From contig NZ_JAAAWP010000011.1 of assembly GCF_010500915.1 (NCBI RefSeq), positions 1 to 64,000 of the forward strand: a stretch of 64,000 nucleotides of DNA, in the 5' to 3' direction. A program made the position numbers and the translations under genes. This DNA is from Alteromonas hispanica (GTDB lineage: Bacteria; Pseudomonadota; Gammaproteobacteria; Enterobacterales; Alteromonadaceae). Shown in pieces: positions 37,498 through 47,119 of this stretch. The number at the start of each line of letters is the position of its first letter. Position 1 is the first letter of the stretch. The notes under the pieces are model-generated. The model made no database searches, had not been told where the DNA came from, and saw only the letters and a program-made list of their open reading frames with translations.

Positions 37498-38331
37498 CTA
37501 ATTTGTTTGCTCATCACCTTCAGGTGTCTTATTTATTCGGGCTTCGATAAAGCGCTGATGACCACTTCTATTAGAGCATTTCATCGTGCCGCCAGCTAAT
37601 CCACTCAATGTCGTAAGGATTTTATTGGTAGTGCCAGTACAGTTTACGATTTTTTCTGGACGCTGATTGTATAATTTTTCATCTCTATCTTCGCCTTTTC
37701 GAAGGTCGAAAATATCGGGGCTTCTTTTTTTCGTTGCATAAGACGAGGCCGCATTAGCAGATTCTTCGCCAATACGCGCTTTGTTATAATTATCTAGATA
37801 TTCCGCTGCTGCTTGGGCGCTAGACACCTTTAAACGACCCGCCTGACGATTTGCCTGCTGTTTTTGTATCAATTTTTTAATAGGAACCTCCGGTGCGACA
37901 GGAGGATTTTGGCTTGTTTGTATATCTAAAGATGGCGATTGTGCAGGTGGCTTGGGTGTCACCTTTTCTATTTGTCTTTCAGTGCTAGCGGGTTCTTGCT
38001 CAGCCGGTGAGGTCAATACGCTTCTATCCTCACTTCCAATATTCCCAGAGTCCTCTTTACTTTCAATATTATTAATGGGTTGCGTTCTATCTACACTGGG
38101 CGATGGTCTAAAAAGTACGGCCTTTATTGTGGCTGTTGAGGGGGAGTTAGCTATGGTCGCTTTCTTTTTTTCAATGCCGTGTTGGCTTAACAAGATGATA
38201 ATCACTACGCCACCTATATGAACACATAAAGATATCAATAGACCACGCCATGCGAAGTGCTGTTTGCGTGCATGGTCTTGAATTAGGCGCTCAGGCGCAA
38301 AAATCGAGGTGTAGTTCATTGTCATCGTCAT
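37498..38331 (-). CDS. TonB/TolA-like single-pass protein of unknown function
   Basis: 277 residues. A short cytoplasmic N-terminus is followed by one membrane helix at about 30-49 (LLISLCVHIGGVVIIILLS), then a Ser/Pro/Gln-rich linker (about 60-150), a helical KKLIQKQQANRQAGRL segment and a compact C-terminal domain with two cysteines (VNCTGTTNK and GTMKCSNR) that could form a disulfide. The CVHIGG helix start and the linker recall TonB and TolA, but no canonical TonB C-terminal fold is recognisable and no ExbBD or TonB-dependent receptor lies nearby. Function not assigned. It is divergent from glnK. Confidence 0.65.
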   Translation of the reverse strand: MTMTMNYTSIFAPERLIQDHARKQHFAWRGLLISLCVHIGGVVIIILLSQHGIEKKKATIANSPSTATIKAVLFRPSPSVDRTQPINNIESKEDSGNIGSEDRSVLTSPAEQEPASTERQIEKVTPKPPAQSPSLDIQTSQNPPVAPEVPIKKLIQKQQANRQAGRLKVSSAQAAAEYLDNYNKARIGEESANAASSYATKKRSPDIFDLRKGEDRDEKLYNQRPEKIVNCTGTTNKILTTLSGLAGGTMKCSNRSGHQRFIEARINKTPEGDEQTN

Positions 38332-38432
38332 TTACAGACCTACCTTTCAAATGATAGTTCCGCGGCATATTGAGTTACCCCCCTGTTTTATGTGAACTTT
38401 GTTCGCGTCATTTTTGGGCATAAGATTTCTTC

Positions 38433-38449
38433 CGCACCATCTTGGTGCA
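38433..38449 (+). promoter_or_regulatory. NtrC-type binding site upstream of glnK
   Basis: GCACC (38434-38438), a 5-base spacer and GGTGC (38444-38448) followed by A match the NtrC consensus TGCAC-N5-GGTGCA almost perfectly. It lies about 64 bases before the sigma54 -24 box, a normal enhancer distance. Confidence 0.8.
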
Positions 38450-38512
38450 TTGTTTTTGTCTTTTCACTCTCTCATTATGATTATCTATCTGATTTATATG
38501 CATAATTATTTA

Positions 38513-38528
38513 TGGCATACCTCTTGGT
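38513..38528 (+). promoter_or_regulatory. sigma54 (RpoN) promoter of glnK-amtB
   Basis: TGGCAT (38513-38518), a 5-base spacer and TTGGT (38524-38528) fit the -24/-12 layout TGGCAC-N5-TTGC, with GG and TTG at the right spacing and one deviation at the -12 C. Transcription would start near 38540, 48 bases before glnK. Confidence 0.75.
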
Positions 38529-38542
38529 ATACATTCCTGTAA

Positions 38543-38926
<384 letters not shown>

Positions 38927-38958
38927 GCCATAACGATATATTTGCGGAGAAAACCATA

Positions 38959-40206
38959 ATGGAAATCACTTTTGAACTTGGGTATGCGCTAGATACCTTT
39001 TACTTCTTAATTTGCGGCGCGCTGGTAATGTGGATGGCGGCAGGTTTTGCCATGCTTGAGGCCGGTTTGGTTCGAGCTAAAAATACCACTGAAATTCTAA
39101 CTAAAAATATCTCTTTGTTTGCTATTGCATGCACAATGTACATGATTTGCGGATACGGCATTATGTATGGTGGTGGCGAATGGGGTCCTTTCTTAAGTGG
39201 CATTTTAGGTGACGGCGCAACAGACGTTGCGGAAGATCCTGCTACCTATGCGCCTTCTGCAGACTTCTTCTTCCAGGTTGTTTTCGTTGCTACTGCAATG
39301 TCTATCGTATCTGGCGCAGTTGCTGAACGTATGAAGCTTTGGGCGTTCTTAGCTTTTACTGTGGTTATGACTGGTTTCATTTACCCAATGGAAGGTGCTT
39401 GGACTTGGGGCGGTGAAGCAGTATTTGGTATGTATACGCTAGGTGACCTTGGTTTCTCCGACTTCGCAGGTTCGGGTATTGTTCACATGGCTGGTGCAGC
39501 TGCGGCGTTAGCTGGTGTGTTAATTCTTGGCGCTCGTAAAGGCAAATACACTGCTGACGGCAAAGTTAATGCGATTCCTGGTGCTAACCTACCTCTAGCA
39601 ACGCTTGGTACGTTCATTTTATGGATGGGCTGGTTTGGTTTCAACGGTGGTTCTGTACTTGCTACTGCGACAGTTGAAAGCGCAAACTCTGTTGCTATCG
39701 TATTCATGAACACCAACGCTGCTGCAGCGGGCGGTACTATTGCGGCGCTTATCTTAGCTCGTATCTTGTTTGGTAAAGCAGATCTAACAATGGCATTAAA
39801 CGGTGCGTTAGCAGGTTTGGTGGCGATTACGGCAGAGCCTTCTACCCCAACTCCATTGGAAGCAACACTATTTGGCGGCCTTGGCGGTATTCTAGTCGTA
39901 CTGAGCATCGTGGGTCTTGATAAGCTTAAAATTGATGATCCGGTAGGTGCTATCTCTGTTCACGGTGTTGTTGGTTTACTTGGTCTTCTACTTGTTCCAA
40001 TCACTAACGACGGTTCAAGCTTCTCTGGTCAGCTTCTTGGTGCAGCAACTATCTTTGTATGGGTATTTGTAACTAGCCTAGTAGTTTGGGTAGCCCTGAA
40101 AGCGACAATGGGTATCCGAGTTTCAGAAGAAGAAGAGTTCGACGGCGTGGATATGAGCGAATGTGGTTTGGAAGCATATCCAGACTTCACCAGCGGTCGC
40201 TCGTAA
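38959..40206 (+). CDS. amtB: ammonium transporter
   Basis: 415 residues, about 11 membrane helices. The conserved pore histidines are in GSGIVHMAGAAAAL and ISVHGVVGLLG, and the family signature FGFNGGSVLAT is present, as is AVAERMKLWAF. It moves ammonium across the inner membrane under nitrogen limitation. No cleavable signal peptide is obvious, unlike E. coli AmtB. The start is 32 bases after glnK, with GGAG upstream, so the two are co-transcribed. Confidence 0.95.
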   Translation: MEITFELGYALDTFYFLICGALVMWMAAGFAMLEAGLVRAKNTTEILTKNISLFAIACTMYMICGYGIMYGGGEWGPFLSGILGDGATDVAEDPATYAPSADFFFQVVFVATAMSIVSGAVAERMKLWAFLAFTVVMTGFIYPMEGAWTWGGEAVFGMYTLGDLGFSDFAGSGIVHMAGAAAALAGVLILGARKGKYTADGKVNAIPGANLPLATLGTFILWMGWFGFNGGSVLATATVESANSVAIVFMNTNAAAAGGTIAALILARILFGKADLTMALNGALAGLVAITAEPSTPTPLEATLFGGLGGILVVLSIVGLDKLKIDDPVGAISVHGVVGLLGLLLVPITNDGSSFSGQLLGAATIFVWVFVTSLVVWVALKATMGIRVSEEEEFDGVDMSECGLEAYPDFTSGRS

Positions 40207-40274
40207 GCTAACAACAAATTACATATTGATGTAGGCGATAAAGCAACAACAATAATGCCTGAATAACATCTCTT

Positions 40275-40300
40275 AAGCCTCGCAATTGCGGGGCTTTTTT
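40275..40300 (+). terminator. glnK-amtB terminator
   Basis: AGCCTCGCAA (40276-40285) pairs with TTGCGGGGCT (40286-40295) with one G-T pair, and is followed by TTTTTT. It lies about 70 bases after amtB. Confidence 0.9.
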
Positions 40301-40377
40301 CGTTCTAGAATAAGCCTATGCGTATTGCAGGTAAGGCGCTACACTAATAAAGCGCTTTTCACTAAAAAGAGGCTTTT

Positions 40378-42096
40378 ATGATAATAAAAATAAAGAGTTT
40401 ACTGACTGTAACTTCACTTTTCATCACAGCGTTATGCGTTTGTTTCGGTATATCTTCATCATTTGCTTATGACAGAGTAACGGGTAAAGCATTCGCGAGC
40501 CGGTCTGAGGTAATTGCGCAAAACGGTATGGCAGCCACGAGTCAGCCTCTTGCTACGCAAGTTGCATTAGATGTGTTGAAGAAAGGGGGAAGCGCGGTTG
40601 ATGCAGCTATTGCCGCCAACGCCATGCTAGGTCTTGTTGAGCCTACAGGCAGCGGTATAGGTGGCGACCTTTTTGCTATTGTGTGGGATGCGAACGAAAA
40701 AAAGCTGGTTGGACTCAATGCATCGGGGCGCTCACCTCGCACGCTGACGAAAGCCGTATTTGCAGAACGTGGTTTTAACAAAATTCCCAAGTTTGGGCCG
40801 CTACCCGTATCAGTGCCAGGAGCGGTTGATGGGTGGTTTAAACTTCATGAAAAGTTTGGCAAGTTGTCCATGTCTGAGCTTCTCACTCCTGCCATTCAAT
40901 ATGCGAAAAATGGCTTTCCGGTTTCAGAGCTCATTGCGTATTACTGGCAAATGAACACCGATAGAATTGGTCATTATGATGGCTTTGCTGATACTTTTTT
41001 AATTGATGGGCGAGTACCCCAAAAAGGCGATATTTTCAAAAATCCCGGGCTTGCTGTTACCTATGAGAAAATTGCTACTGGTGGCAGAGATGCCTTCTAC
41101 AAAGGGGATATAGCGCGCACTATTGATGCTTATATGGAAGCCCAAGGTGGGTTTCTTTCTTATCAAGATTTAGCGTCTCATACATCACAGTGGGTAGAGC
41201 CAGTATCCGCTAATTACCGTGGTTACGACGTTTGGGAACTGCCCCCTAATGGTCAAGGCATTGCAGCTTTACAAATACTCAATGTACTAGAGCGCTTCGA
41301 TATTGAAGGAATGGGGTTCAACTCAGCTGATTATATTCATACCTTTGTTGAGGCGAAGAAATTAGCTTTTGAAGATAGAGCCAAGTTCTATGCCGACCCA
41401 GACTTTAACGATATTCCTGTAGACTGGTTGATATCTAAAGAGTACGCCAAAGAGCGCCAATCACTCATTGATATGGAAAAAGCCGCCACTCGCGTCGATG
41501 CAGGGATTTATGAAGGCGACACCATATATTTAACGGTAGCAGACAAAGAAGGCAACATGGTGTCGCTAATACAAAGTAACTATCGCGGCATGGGATCAGG
41601 AATGACACCTCCAGGGTTGGGCTTTGTGCTGCAAAACCGAGGGGAAATGTTCACTTTGGAAGAGGGTCACTTCAATGAGTATCGACCGGGCAAACGTCCG
41701 TTTCATACTATTATCCCGGCTTTTGTTACGCGTAATGGTCGCCCAGTCATGAGCTTTGGGGTAATGGGAGGCGGAACGCAGCCACAAATGCACGCCCAAA
41801 TAATCGTGAATGTTCTCGACTTTGGAATGAACCTGCAAGAGGCCGGAGACGCACCAAGAATACTTCATAGCGGTTCAAGCAGCCCAACTGGAGAGCTCAT
41901 GCTAGACGGGGGGTACGTAAGCTTAGAATCGGGGTTCAGCGAGGAGGTTCAGCGAGAGCTTATGGAAAGAGGACATACATTGCAGCGTGTGGTAGGTGCA
42001 TTTGGTGGCTATCAAGCAATAGCCTGGGACGCTAAAAAAGGCGTTTACTTTGGTGCTTCTGAAAGCAGAAAAGATGGACAAGCAGCTGGCTATTAA
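40378..42096 (+). CDS. ggt: gamma-glutamyltransferase (gamma-glutamyl hydrolase family)
   Basis: 572 residues. A signal peptide at about 1-30 directs it to the periplasm. The precursor is expected to cleave itself at T382, the nucleophile, which aligns with the first Thr of the E. coli TTHYS motif (here DTIYLTVADKEGN). Other family features are GGSAVDAAIAANAMLGLVEPTGSGIGGDLFA and the small-subunit PGLGFVLQNRGEMF and FGVMGGGTQPQMHAQI. It transfers or hydrolyses gamma-glutamyl groups of glutathione and related peptides. Monocistronic, with a hairpin after the stop. The nucleophile flanks (TIY for TTH) differ from classical GGT and resemble GGT-like proteins. Confidence 0.9.
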   Translation: MIIKIKSLLTVTSLFITALCVCFGISSSFAYDRVTGKAFASRSEVIAQNGMAATSQPLATQVALDVLKKGGSAVDAAIAANAMLGLVEPTGSGIGGDLFAIVWDANEKKLVGLNASGRSPRTLTKAVFAERGFNKIPKFGPLPVSVPGAVDGWFKLHEKFGKLSMSELLTPAIQYAKNGFPVSELIAYYWQMNTDRIGHYDGFADTFLIDGRVPQKGDIFKNPGLAVTYEKIATGGRDAFYKGDIARTIDAYMEAQGGFLSYQDLASHTSQWVEPVSANYRGYDVWELPPNGQGIAALQILNVLERFDIEGMGFNSADYIHTFVEAKKLAFEDRAKFYADPDFNDIPVDWLISKEYAKERQSLIDMEKAATRVDAGIYEGDTIYLTVADKEGNMVSLIQSNYRGMGSGMTPPGLGFVLQNRGEMFTLEEGHFNEYRPGKRPFHTIIPAFVTRNGRPVMSFGVMGGGTQPQMHAQIIVNVLDFGMNLQEAGDAPRILHSGSSSPTGELMLDGGYVSLESGFSEEVQRELMERGHTLQRVVGAFGGYQAIAWDAKKGVYFGASESRKDGQAAGY

Positions 42097-42135
42097 GCAC
42101 ACTATTATTCGGTACGTATTAGCATAACCACTTAT

Positions 42136-42165
42136 ACGCAATACACAGCAACGCAATACACAGTA
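42136..42165 (+). repeat. 15-bp tandem duplication after ggt
   Basis: ACGCAATACACAGCA (42136-42150) is followed directly by ACGCAATACACAGTA (42151-42165), with one mismatch. It overlaps the left arm of the putative ggt terminator. Confidence 0.8.
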
Positions 42166-42195
42166 AAAGGCTTTTGAAGGGCGTTACTGTGTTTT
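42158..42195 (+). terminator. probable ggt terminator
   Basis: ACACAGTAA (42158-42166) and TTACTGTGT (42184-42192) form a 9-bp stem followed by TTT. The loop can form an inner stem AAAA/TTTT. About 60 bases after ggt; the short T tract lowers confidence. Confidence 0.6.
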
Positions 42196-42343
42196 GCCGG
42201 TTATTTATGAATAACGGTGTTTAACGGTGAATAAAGCCGAGAACCTGTCAGCACAGTTGAGCACGCATGTTGCTATCACCCCGTGATTAGTTATAACCCG
42301 TGAGTAGTTTTAAAAAGACTGATAAATAATAACAAGAGCAGCA

Positions 42344-43279
42344 ATGACACAACCACAAAAAGGCATATGTGCAGAGCCAAATTTGCATGCGCAATATTTA
42401 ATGCTCAACGTTGTCGATGACGACAGCGAAGCTGTTAGAGCCAAATTAGCCAGAGTGCTAGATATTTTCGAGCACTTTGAAAATGAGCACTATGAAGCCA
42501 TGGTTACCGGTGTTATCGCTGTGGGAACAAGTTATTGGGCCGACGTGTATCCAGGTTTAATACCTGTGGAACTTGCGCCTTTTCCCGATATGCAATGTGA
42601 AGATCGTAGCGCGCCCACCACCCCTTGCGATCTGTTTATTCAAATACGAGCAGATAGGCTGGATATTTGTCACGCTGTGGGTATTGAAGTGATGGATTTG
42701 TTGCGTATTCACGTAGAGTTGGTAGAGCAAATACGCGGTTTTCGTTACCTAGACGGACGGGATTTGAACGGTTTTCTCTATGCTACCGATAACCCAAGAG
42801 GGATGACCCGTCGAAGAGTTGCTGTTATCAGCGAAGACGATGACCCAGATTTCCAAGGCGGAAGCTATTTGCATGTACAGCGGTACAGACACGATCTCAG
42901 ACGCTGGAATAGTTTATCTGAGCGTCAAAAAGAACAGGTTATGGGAACAACCCAGCAGCATAATTTACCTAGTGTAGAGCAGTCTGCTTCATCCCATTGT
43001 GTGCGAGCAGTCAGTTCAACCGCAGATGGAGACGAGCCAAGGCTGATGAAACAAGGCATGCCCTATGGAGATATGGCTTCGCAAGGTTTATTGTCAGTTT
43101 GCTGCAGCGCAAGCGCCCGCCCGTTTAAGCACATGTTACAGAGTCAAATATACGGTAATGGAGAAGGCGATTACGATAGGTGGTTGGACTTCACAAGCGC
43201 AGAGACAGGGGCTGCATTTTTTGCGCCTTCGGTAAACTTTATTAAATCGCAAGCGACTCTTTCAACAGACAGCACTTAA
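42344..43279 (+). CDS. Dyp-type peroxidase (YfeX-like)
   Basis: 311 residues, heme peroxidase of the DyP superfamily (YfeX about 299). The distal GxxDG-type motif is GFRYLDGRD with D137. The segment GGSYLHVQRYRHDLRRWNSL is typical. The likely proximal heme ligand is H218 in SHCVRA. Where E. coli YfeX has VRQSLPYG, this protein has MKQGMPYG, so the distal arginine appears to be replaced by K236. The family oxidises dyes and porphyrinogens with H2O2; no TAT signal is present, so it is cytosolic. Single gene convergent with the adenylate cyclase. Confidence 0.88.
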   Translation: MTQPQKGICAEPNLHAQYLMLNVVDDDSEAVRAKLARVLDIFEHFENEHYEAMVTGVIAVGTSYWADVYPGLIPVELAPFPDMQCEDRSAPTTPCDLFIQIRADRLDICHAVGIEVMDLLRIHVELVEQIRGFRYLDGRDLNGFLYATDNPRGMTRRRVAVISEDDDPDFQGGSYLHVQRYRHDLRRWNSLSERQKEQVMGTTQQHNLPSVEQSASSHCVRAVSSTADGDEPRLMKQGMPYGDMASQGLLSVCCSASARPFKHMLQSQIYGNGEGDYDRWLDFTSAETGAAFFAPSVNFIKSQATLSTDST

Positions 43280-43284
43280 GCCCT

Positions 43285-44367
43285 TTATTGAAGTACCAGT
43301 GCTCCGTCCCAGTCATCGTCGAGATCAACATTGCGATAAATACGACATACATCAATATGATGGTGAGCTAGAGTATCATTCGGATTAACAGCAAGTGCAG
43401 TCTCGAAGTAGGCAATAGCTTCGTCCCACTGCTTATTAATTCTACATGCTAAACCAGCTGCAATTTTAGATTGAACAGCCAGTCTTTCTTGCTGCTCACT
43501 TTCGGGTAGATGGCTAAGTACTTCATAAATTTCAATAGGCGCTTGGCGGCCTTTAACGCGAACCCAGTCGAGCAGTCGAGTTTTAATAGGATAACCTGCG
43601 CCTAGGGTTTGAAGAACTTGAGCACTGACAATGATATCCGCATGGTATTTAGGCGTTAACGCCTCTAAGCGTGATGCAATATTAACGCTATCTCCGATAA
43701 CCGTTGTGTCCATTCGGTCATCAGAGCCTACCGTACCCATAATAACTGCACCAAAGTGTATGCCAATACCCATGTTTACTGGGGCATAGTTACTATTTTT
43801 TCTGTGCCCATTATAGATAGTGAGCGCTTTTCTTAAATCTAACGCCGCATTTAATGAGTCTATTGCCTTATCCCGAGCTGTGCCTCCTGGGTGATCAAAT
43901 AGCGCCATAATGCCATCGCCCATGAATTTATCGATAAAACCACTGTTTTGATGAATAGGGTCGTTCATGCGGGTAAAGTATGAATTCAAAAAATTCATTA
44001 ACTCTTGTGGTGTAATGCGCTCAGAAAAGCCTGTAAACCCTCTAATGTCACAAAACATAATGGCTACTTCGTTTTCTGAGGCGTAGCCTAAACCGAGGTT
44101 ATCAACATCGGTGTTAGCCATATGCTCGACAAATTGTTTTGGGACAAACTTCTGGAAGGTTTGATTAAGTCTCAGAGCTTCGTCTGCTGCCTGCTGGAAA
44201 AGAAGTTCTTTTTCAACGCCATAATCTGCACTGCGTCTATTCTTTTTAAACTGGGCTACTCGTCGAGCAAAACGACGACTGCGTTTAATAAGTAGGACAG
44301 TAATGACAATGCTGTATACAAGAAGTACAGCAATCCCTATTCCTAACAACCATTCCATCGATAACAT
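43285..44367 (-). CDS. class III adenylate cyclase, membrane-anchored, with TPR-like tail
   Basis: 360 residues. One membrane helix at about 5-27, a basic linker, then a class III cyclase domain about 95-265, and a TPR-like segment about 290-335 (DEAIAYFETALAVNPNDTLAHHHI). Catalytic residues are visible: metal Asp D107 (FCDIRGF) and D151 (FMGDGIMALF), purine-specifying K147 (IDKFMGD), and transition-state N229 and R233 (GDSVNIASRLE). The Lys indicates ATP, not GTP. Product cAMP is inferred. The 6-base gap to the convergent DyP gene leaves no room for a terminator. Confidence 0.9.
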   Translation of the reverse strand: MLSMEWLLGIGIAVLLVYSIVITVLLIKRSRRFARRVAQFKKNRRSADYGVEKELLFQQAADEALRLNQTFQKFVPKQFVEHMANTDVDNLGLGYASENEVAIMFCDIRGFTGFSERITPQELMNFLNSYFTRMNDPIHQNSGFIDKFMGDGIMALFDHPGGTARDKAIDSLNAALDLRKALTIYNGHRKNSNYAPVNMGIGIHFGAVIMGTVGSDDRMDTTVIGDSVNIASRLEALTPKYHADIIVSAQVLQTLGAGYPIKTRLLDWVRVKGRQAPIEIYEVLSHLPESEQQERLAVQSKIAAGLACRINKQWDEAIAYFETALAVNPNDTLAHHHIDVCRIYRNVDLDDDWDGALVLQ

Positions 44368-44556
44368 TAGCTATTCTTACTTTAAGTCGTTTCTTCAGGT
44401 GCAGAAGAAAAAGTTAAACGAGCAGTCAGGCTCGACATGTATTCCTAAATGTGAATATAAAGAGTAAACGTATTAAGCCGTCTAATTCAAGTGAACAATA
44501 GTTGAGATATGAGGTTTAAGAAAAGCTCATAAACAAAAACTCTTAACGCAGAACAA

Positions 44557-44585
44557 TCAAAAAAGGGTACTTCGTTGAAGTACCC
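44557..44585 (-). terminator. hemL terminator
   Basis: GGGTACTTC (44565-44573) and GAAGTACCC (44577-44585) form a perfect 9-bp stem around GTT. On the minus strand it is followed by a T run (complement of the A run 44559-44564). It lies about 70 bases past the hemL stop. Confidence 0.9.
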
Positions 44586-44653
44586 CCTCTTAATTTGCAA
44601 GGCTGCGCCCTTGTAAACTCATGCTATTAAAGCACTGACAAAGCGCTAATAGC

Positions 44654-45934
44654 TTACAGAGTGGCAAAAACTCTATCAGCGGCTTCGAGGGTTTTTGCAA
44701 TCACGTCAGCGTCATGCGCCTTTGAAACAAAGCCCGCTTCATAAGAAGCCGGGGCTAAATAAACCCCTTCGTTCAGCATACCGTGATAAAACTTGTTAAA
44801 CTGCTCGGTATTGCAGTTTATCGCCTGTTTGTAATTTGTCACTTTCTCAACGTCAGTAAAGAATATCCCAAACATGCTTCCAGCAACATTAGTAGTTAGA
44901 CTAATATTATGTTTGTCAGCTAACGCCTGCATACCATCTACCAGCGCTTGAGTGTTCTCAAAGATAGAGTCATATAGGTTTGGTTGCTGCAGTTGCTCCA
45001 TAGCAGCTAGGCCTGCTGCCATAGCAACTGGGTTACCTGAAAGCGTTCCCGCTTGGTAAACCGGCCCCGTTGGCGCGATATGCGTGATAATGTCTTTTCT
45101 ACCGCCAAAGCAGCCTACAGGCATACCACCACCGATAACTTTGCCTAAGCAAGTAAGGTCTGGTTTAACCCCATAACGCTCTTGAGCACCGCCGCGCGAA
45201 ACGCGAAAGCCGGTCATCACTTCGTCAAAAATTAGGACACTTTCGTACTCGTCACATACCGCACGTAAACCTTCAAGAAAGCCTTCTACAGGAGGAATAC
45301 AGTTCATGTTACCCGCTACTGGCTCTACTATAATACAAGCGATGTCATTGCCATGTTCAGCAAACACTTCTTTCACTGAATCCACATTATTATATTCAAC
45401 GGTAAGTGTATGCTCGGCAACATTGGCTGGAACACCGGGAGAGCTTGGAACTCCGAGTGTCAGCGCACCTGAGCCAGCTTTAACAAGCAACGAATCGGCA
45501 TGGCCGTGGTAGCAGCCTTCAAATTTCACAATTTTGTTGCGTCCGGTATAGCCACGGGCTAGTCGAATGGCAGACATAGTTGCTTCGGTACCCGAGTTTA
45601 CCATGCGCACCATTTCCATGGAGGGCACGAGCTTGCTCACGGTTTCGGCCATGATAACTTCGGCCTCTGTTGGCGCACCGAATGATAGACCGCTATACGA
45701 CGCCTCAATTACAGCTTCTCGTATTTTGGGGTTATTGTGACCTAAAACCATTGGTCCCCATGACTGAATGTAGTCGATGTACTGTTTACCGTCTACATCC
45801 CACATATACGCGCCGTCTGCTTTTGTAATGAAGCGAGGCGTGCCGCCTACAGCTTTAAAAGCGCGCACGGGGGAGTTAACACCACCTGGTATGGTTTTTT
45901 GTGCTCGGGTAAATAGTGTTTCAGATTTTGTCAT
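44654..45934 (-). CDS. hemL: glutamate-1-semialdehyde 2,1-aminomutase
   Basis: PLP enzyme that converts glutamate-1-semialdehyde to 5-aminolevulinate in the C5 pathway of heme synthesis. 426 residues from the chosen start: [31 protein letters not shown] matches the family N-terminus. PLP lysine lies in [32 protein letters not shown] and [10 protein letters not shown] are conserved. A start at 45973 would add 13 residues and overlap pyrB; the ATG at 45934 leaves a 4-base gap after the pyrB stop. The pairing with pyrB suggests co-transcription. Confidence 0.95.
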   Translation of the reverse strand: MTKSETLFTRAQKTIPGGVNSPVRAFKAVGGTPRFITKADGAYMWDVDGKQYIDYIQSWGPMVLGHNNPKIREAVIEASYSGLSFGAPTEAEVIMAETVSKLVPSMEMVRMVNSGTEATMSAIRLARGYTGRNKIVKFEGCYHGHADSLLVKAGSGALTLGVPSSPGVPANVAEHTLTVEYNNVDSVKEVFAEHGNDIACIIVEPVAGNMNCIPPVEGFLEGLRAVCDEYESVLIFDEVMTGFRVSRGGAQERYGVKPDLTCLGKVIGGGMPVGCFGGRKDIITHIAPTGPVYQAGTLSGNPVAMAAGLAAMEQLQQPNLYDSIFENTQALVDGMQALADKHNISLTTNVAGSMFGIFFTDVEKVTNYKQAINCNTEQFNKFYHGMLNEGVYLAPASYEAGFVSKAHDADVIAKTLEAADRVFATL

Positions 45935-45938
45935 GTAA

Positions 45939-46952
45939 TTACTTACTCTTATTGCTGTACCAAACAACGTCACGCTCGTATTTCGTGACCAGATGCTCTA
46001 CACCAAGGGTGAGAGCAAATAAAGCCATTCTCACCAGCACACCGTTATCGGTTTGACGAAAAATGGCTAGGTTTGGATTAAGGTTTAAATCGTTATCCAG
46101 CTCGTTTGCTTCCATACGCGAATCCCGCGGAAGTGGATGCATAATGACGGTCTTCGATTGAAAGTGTCGTGTGTAAATTGATTGGTTTAATCTAAACTTG
46201 CCTCGATATTTGTTTGCTTCATCTTGCGACGGGAAGCGCTCTTCTTGAATGCGCGTTTGATAGCAAATATCGGCGTCCATATTGCCTTCAAGGGTATCGG
46301 TAACGGTAAGTTTATGGCCTGCGTTTTCAATGGCATCAATAACGGGCTGTGGCATCGCCAATTCTCTGGGAGATATAAGGGTAAAGCGCACGTTGTTAAA
46401 TAAACATAATAATCGAGAAAGAGAGTGCACCGTTCGTCCGTAGCGCAGATCGCCAATCATAGCGATATGAAGCCCGTCTATTCCCTGTTTGTTGTATTCT
46501 AACTCTCGTTTAATGGTGAACAAATCCAGCAGGGCTTGTGTGGGGTGCTCGTTGGCACCGTCGCCGCCATTTATAACCGGCACCCGACTGCCCTCGGCAA
46601 ACTCAGCTACAGACCCTGCGGCAGGATGACGCATGGCAATGATGTCTGAATAACCGCTGAGTACTCTGGCCGTGTCGTAGAGCGATTCCCCTTTAGCGAG
46701 TGCAGAGCTAGACATTCCAGTGGTTTCTCTCACTTCACCACCTAACAGGTTGAAAGCTGTACCGAAACTGACTCTAGTACGCGTGCTTGGTTCAAAGAAG
46801 AGATTTCCCAGAATCGCGCCCTCTAAAACTGCGGTTCGCTTTTCTCGTCTGGCATAGGGTTGCATAGAATCGGCGACTGAGAATATTTTCTCAATGGCCT
46901 CGCGATCGAATTGATTAACCGAAAGAATATGGTTACCGGTAAAGTTAGACAT
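45939..46952 (-). CDS. pyrB: aspartate carbamoyltransferase catalytic chain
   Basis: Condenses carbamoyl phosphate and aspartate in pyrimidine synthesis. 337 residues from [18 protein letters not shown]. Conserved: [12 protein letters not shown] (carbamoyl phosphate-binding STRT), [24 protein letters not shown] and MHPLPRDSR. It is about 25 residues longer than E. coli PyrB, with an insertion around [19 protein letters not shown]. No pyrI regulatory gene is adjacent. The frame is open to 47072, but the extra 40 residues look non-conserved, and a GAG-rich site precedes the ATG at 46952. hemL starts 4 bases after its stop. Confidence 0.94.
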   Translation of the reverse strand: MSNFTGNHILSVNQFDREAIEKIFSVADSMQPYARREKRTAVLEGAILGNLFFEPSTRTRVSFGTAFNLLGGEVRETTGMSSSALAKGESLYDTARVLSGYSDIIAMRHPAAGSVAEFAEGSRVPVINGGDGANEHPTQALLDLFTIKRELEYNKQGIDGLHIAMIGDLRYGRTVHSLSRLLCLFNNVRFTLISPRELAMPQPVIDAIENAGHKLTVTDTLEGNMDADICYQTRIQEERFPSQDEANKYRGKFRLNQSIYTRHFQSKTVIMHPLPRDSRMEANELDNDLNLNPNLAIFRQTDNGVLVRMALFALTLGVEHLVTKYERDVVWYSNKSK

Positions 46953-47119
46953 GAGCCACTCAATCATCAACGAAAACGGCGCTAGTGTATAACAAACTGC
47001 CCAATAAGTAATCCTCCAACGGCGCTTAATTTGGCCGTTATAACCCGAATGTAATGCGCCGAATGTATTCACTCTTCACTTAGCTGTCAGTGTGGCACAG
47101 GGGGAATTACTGGCGAGTG

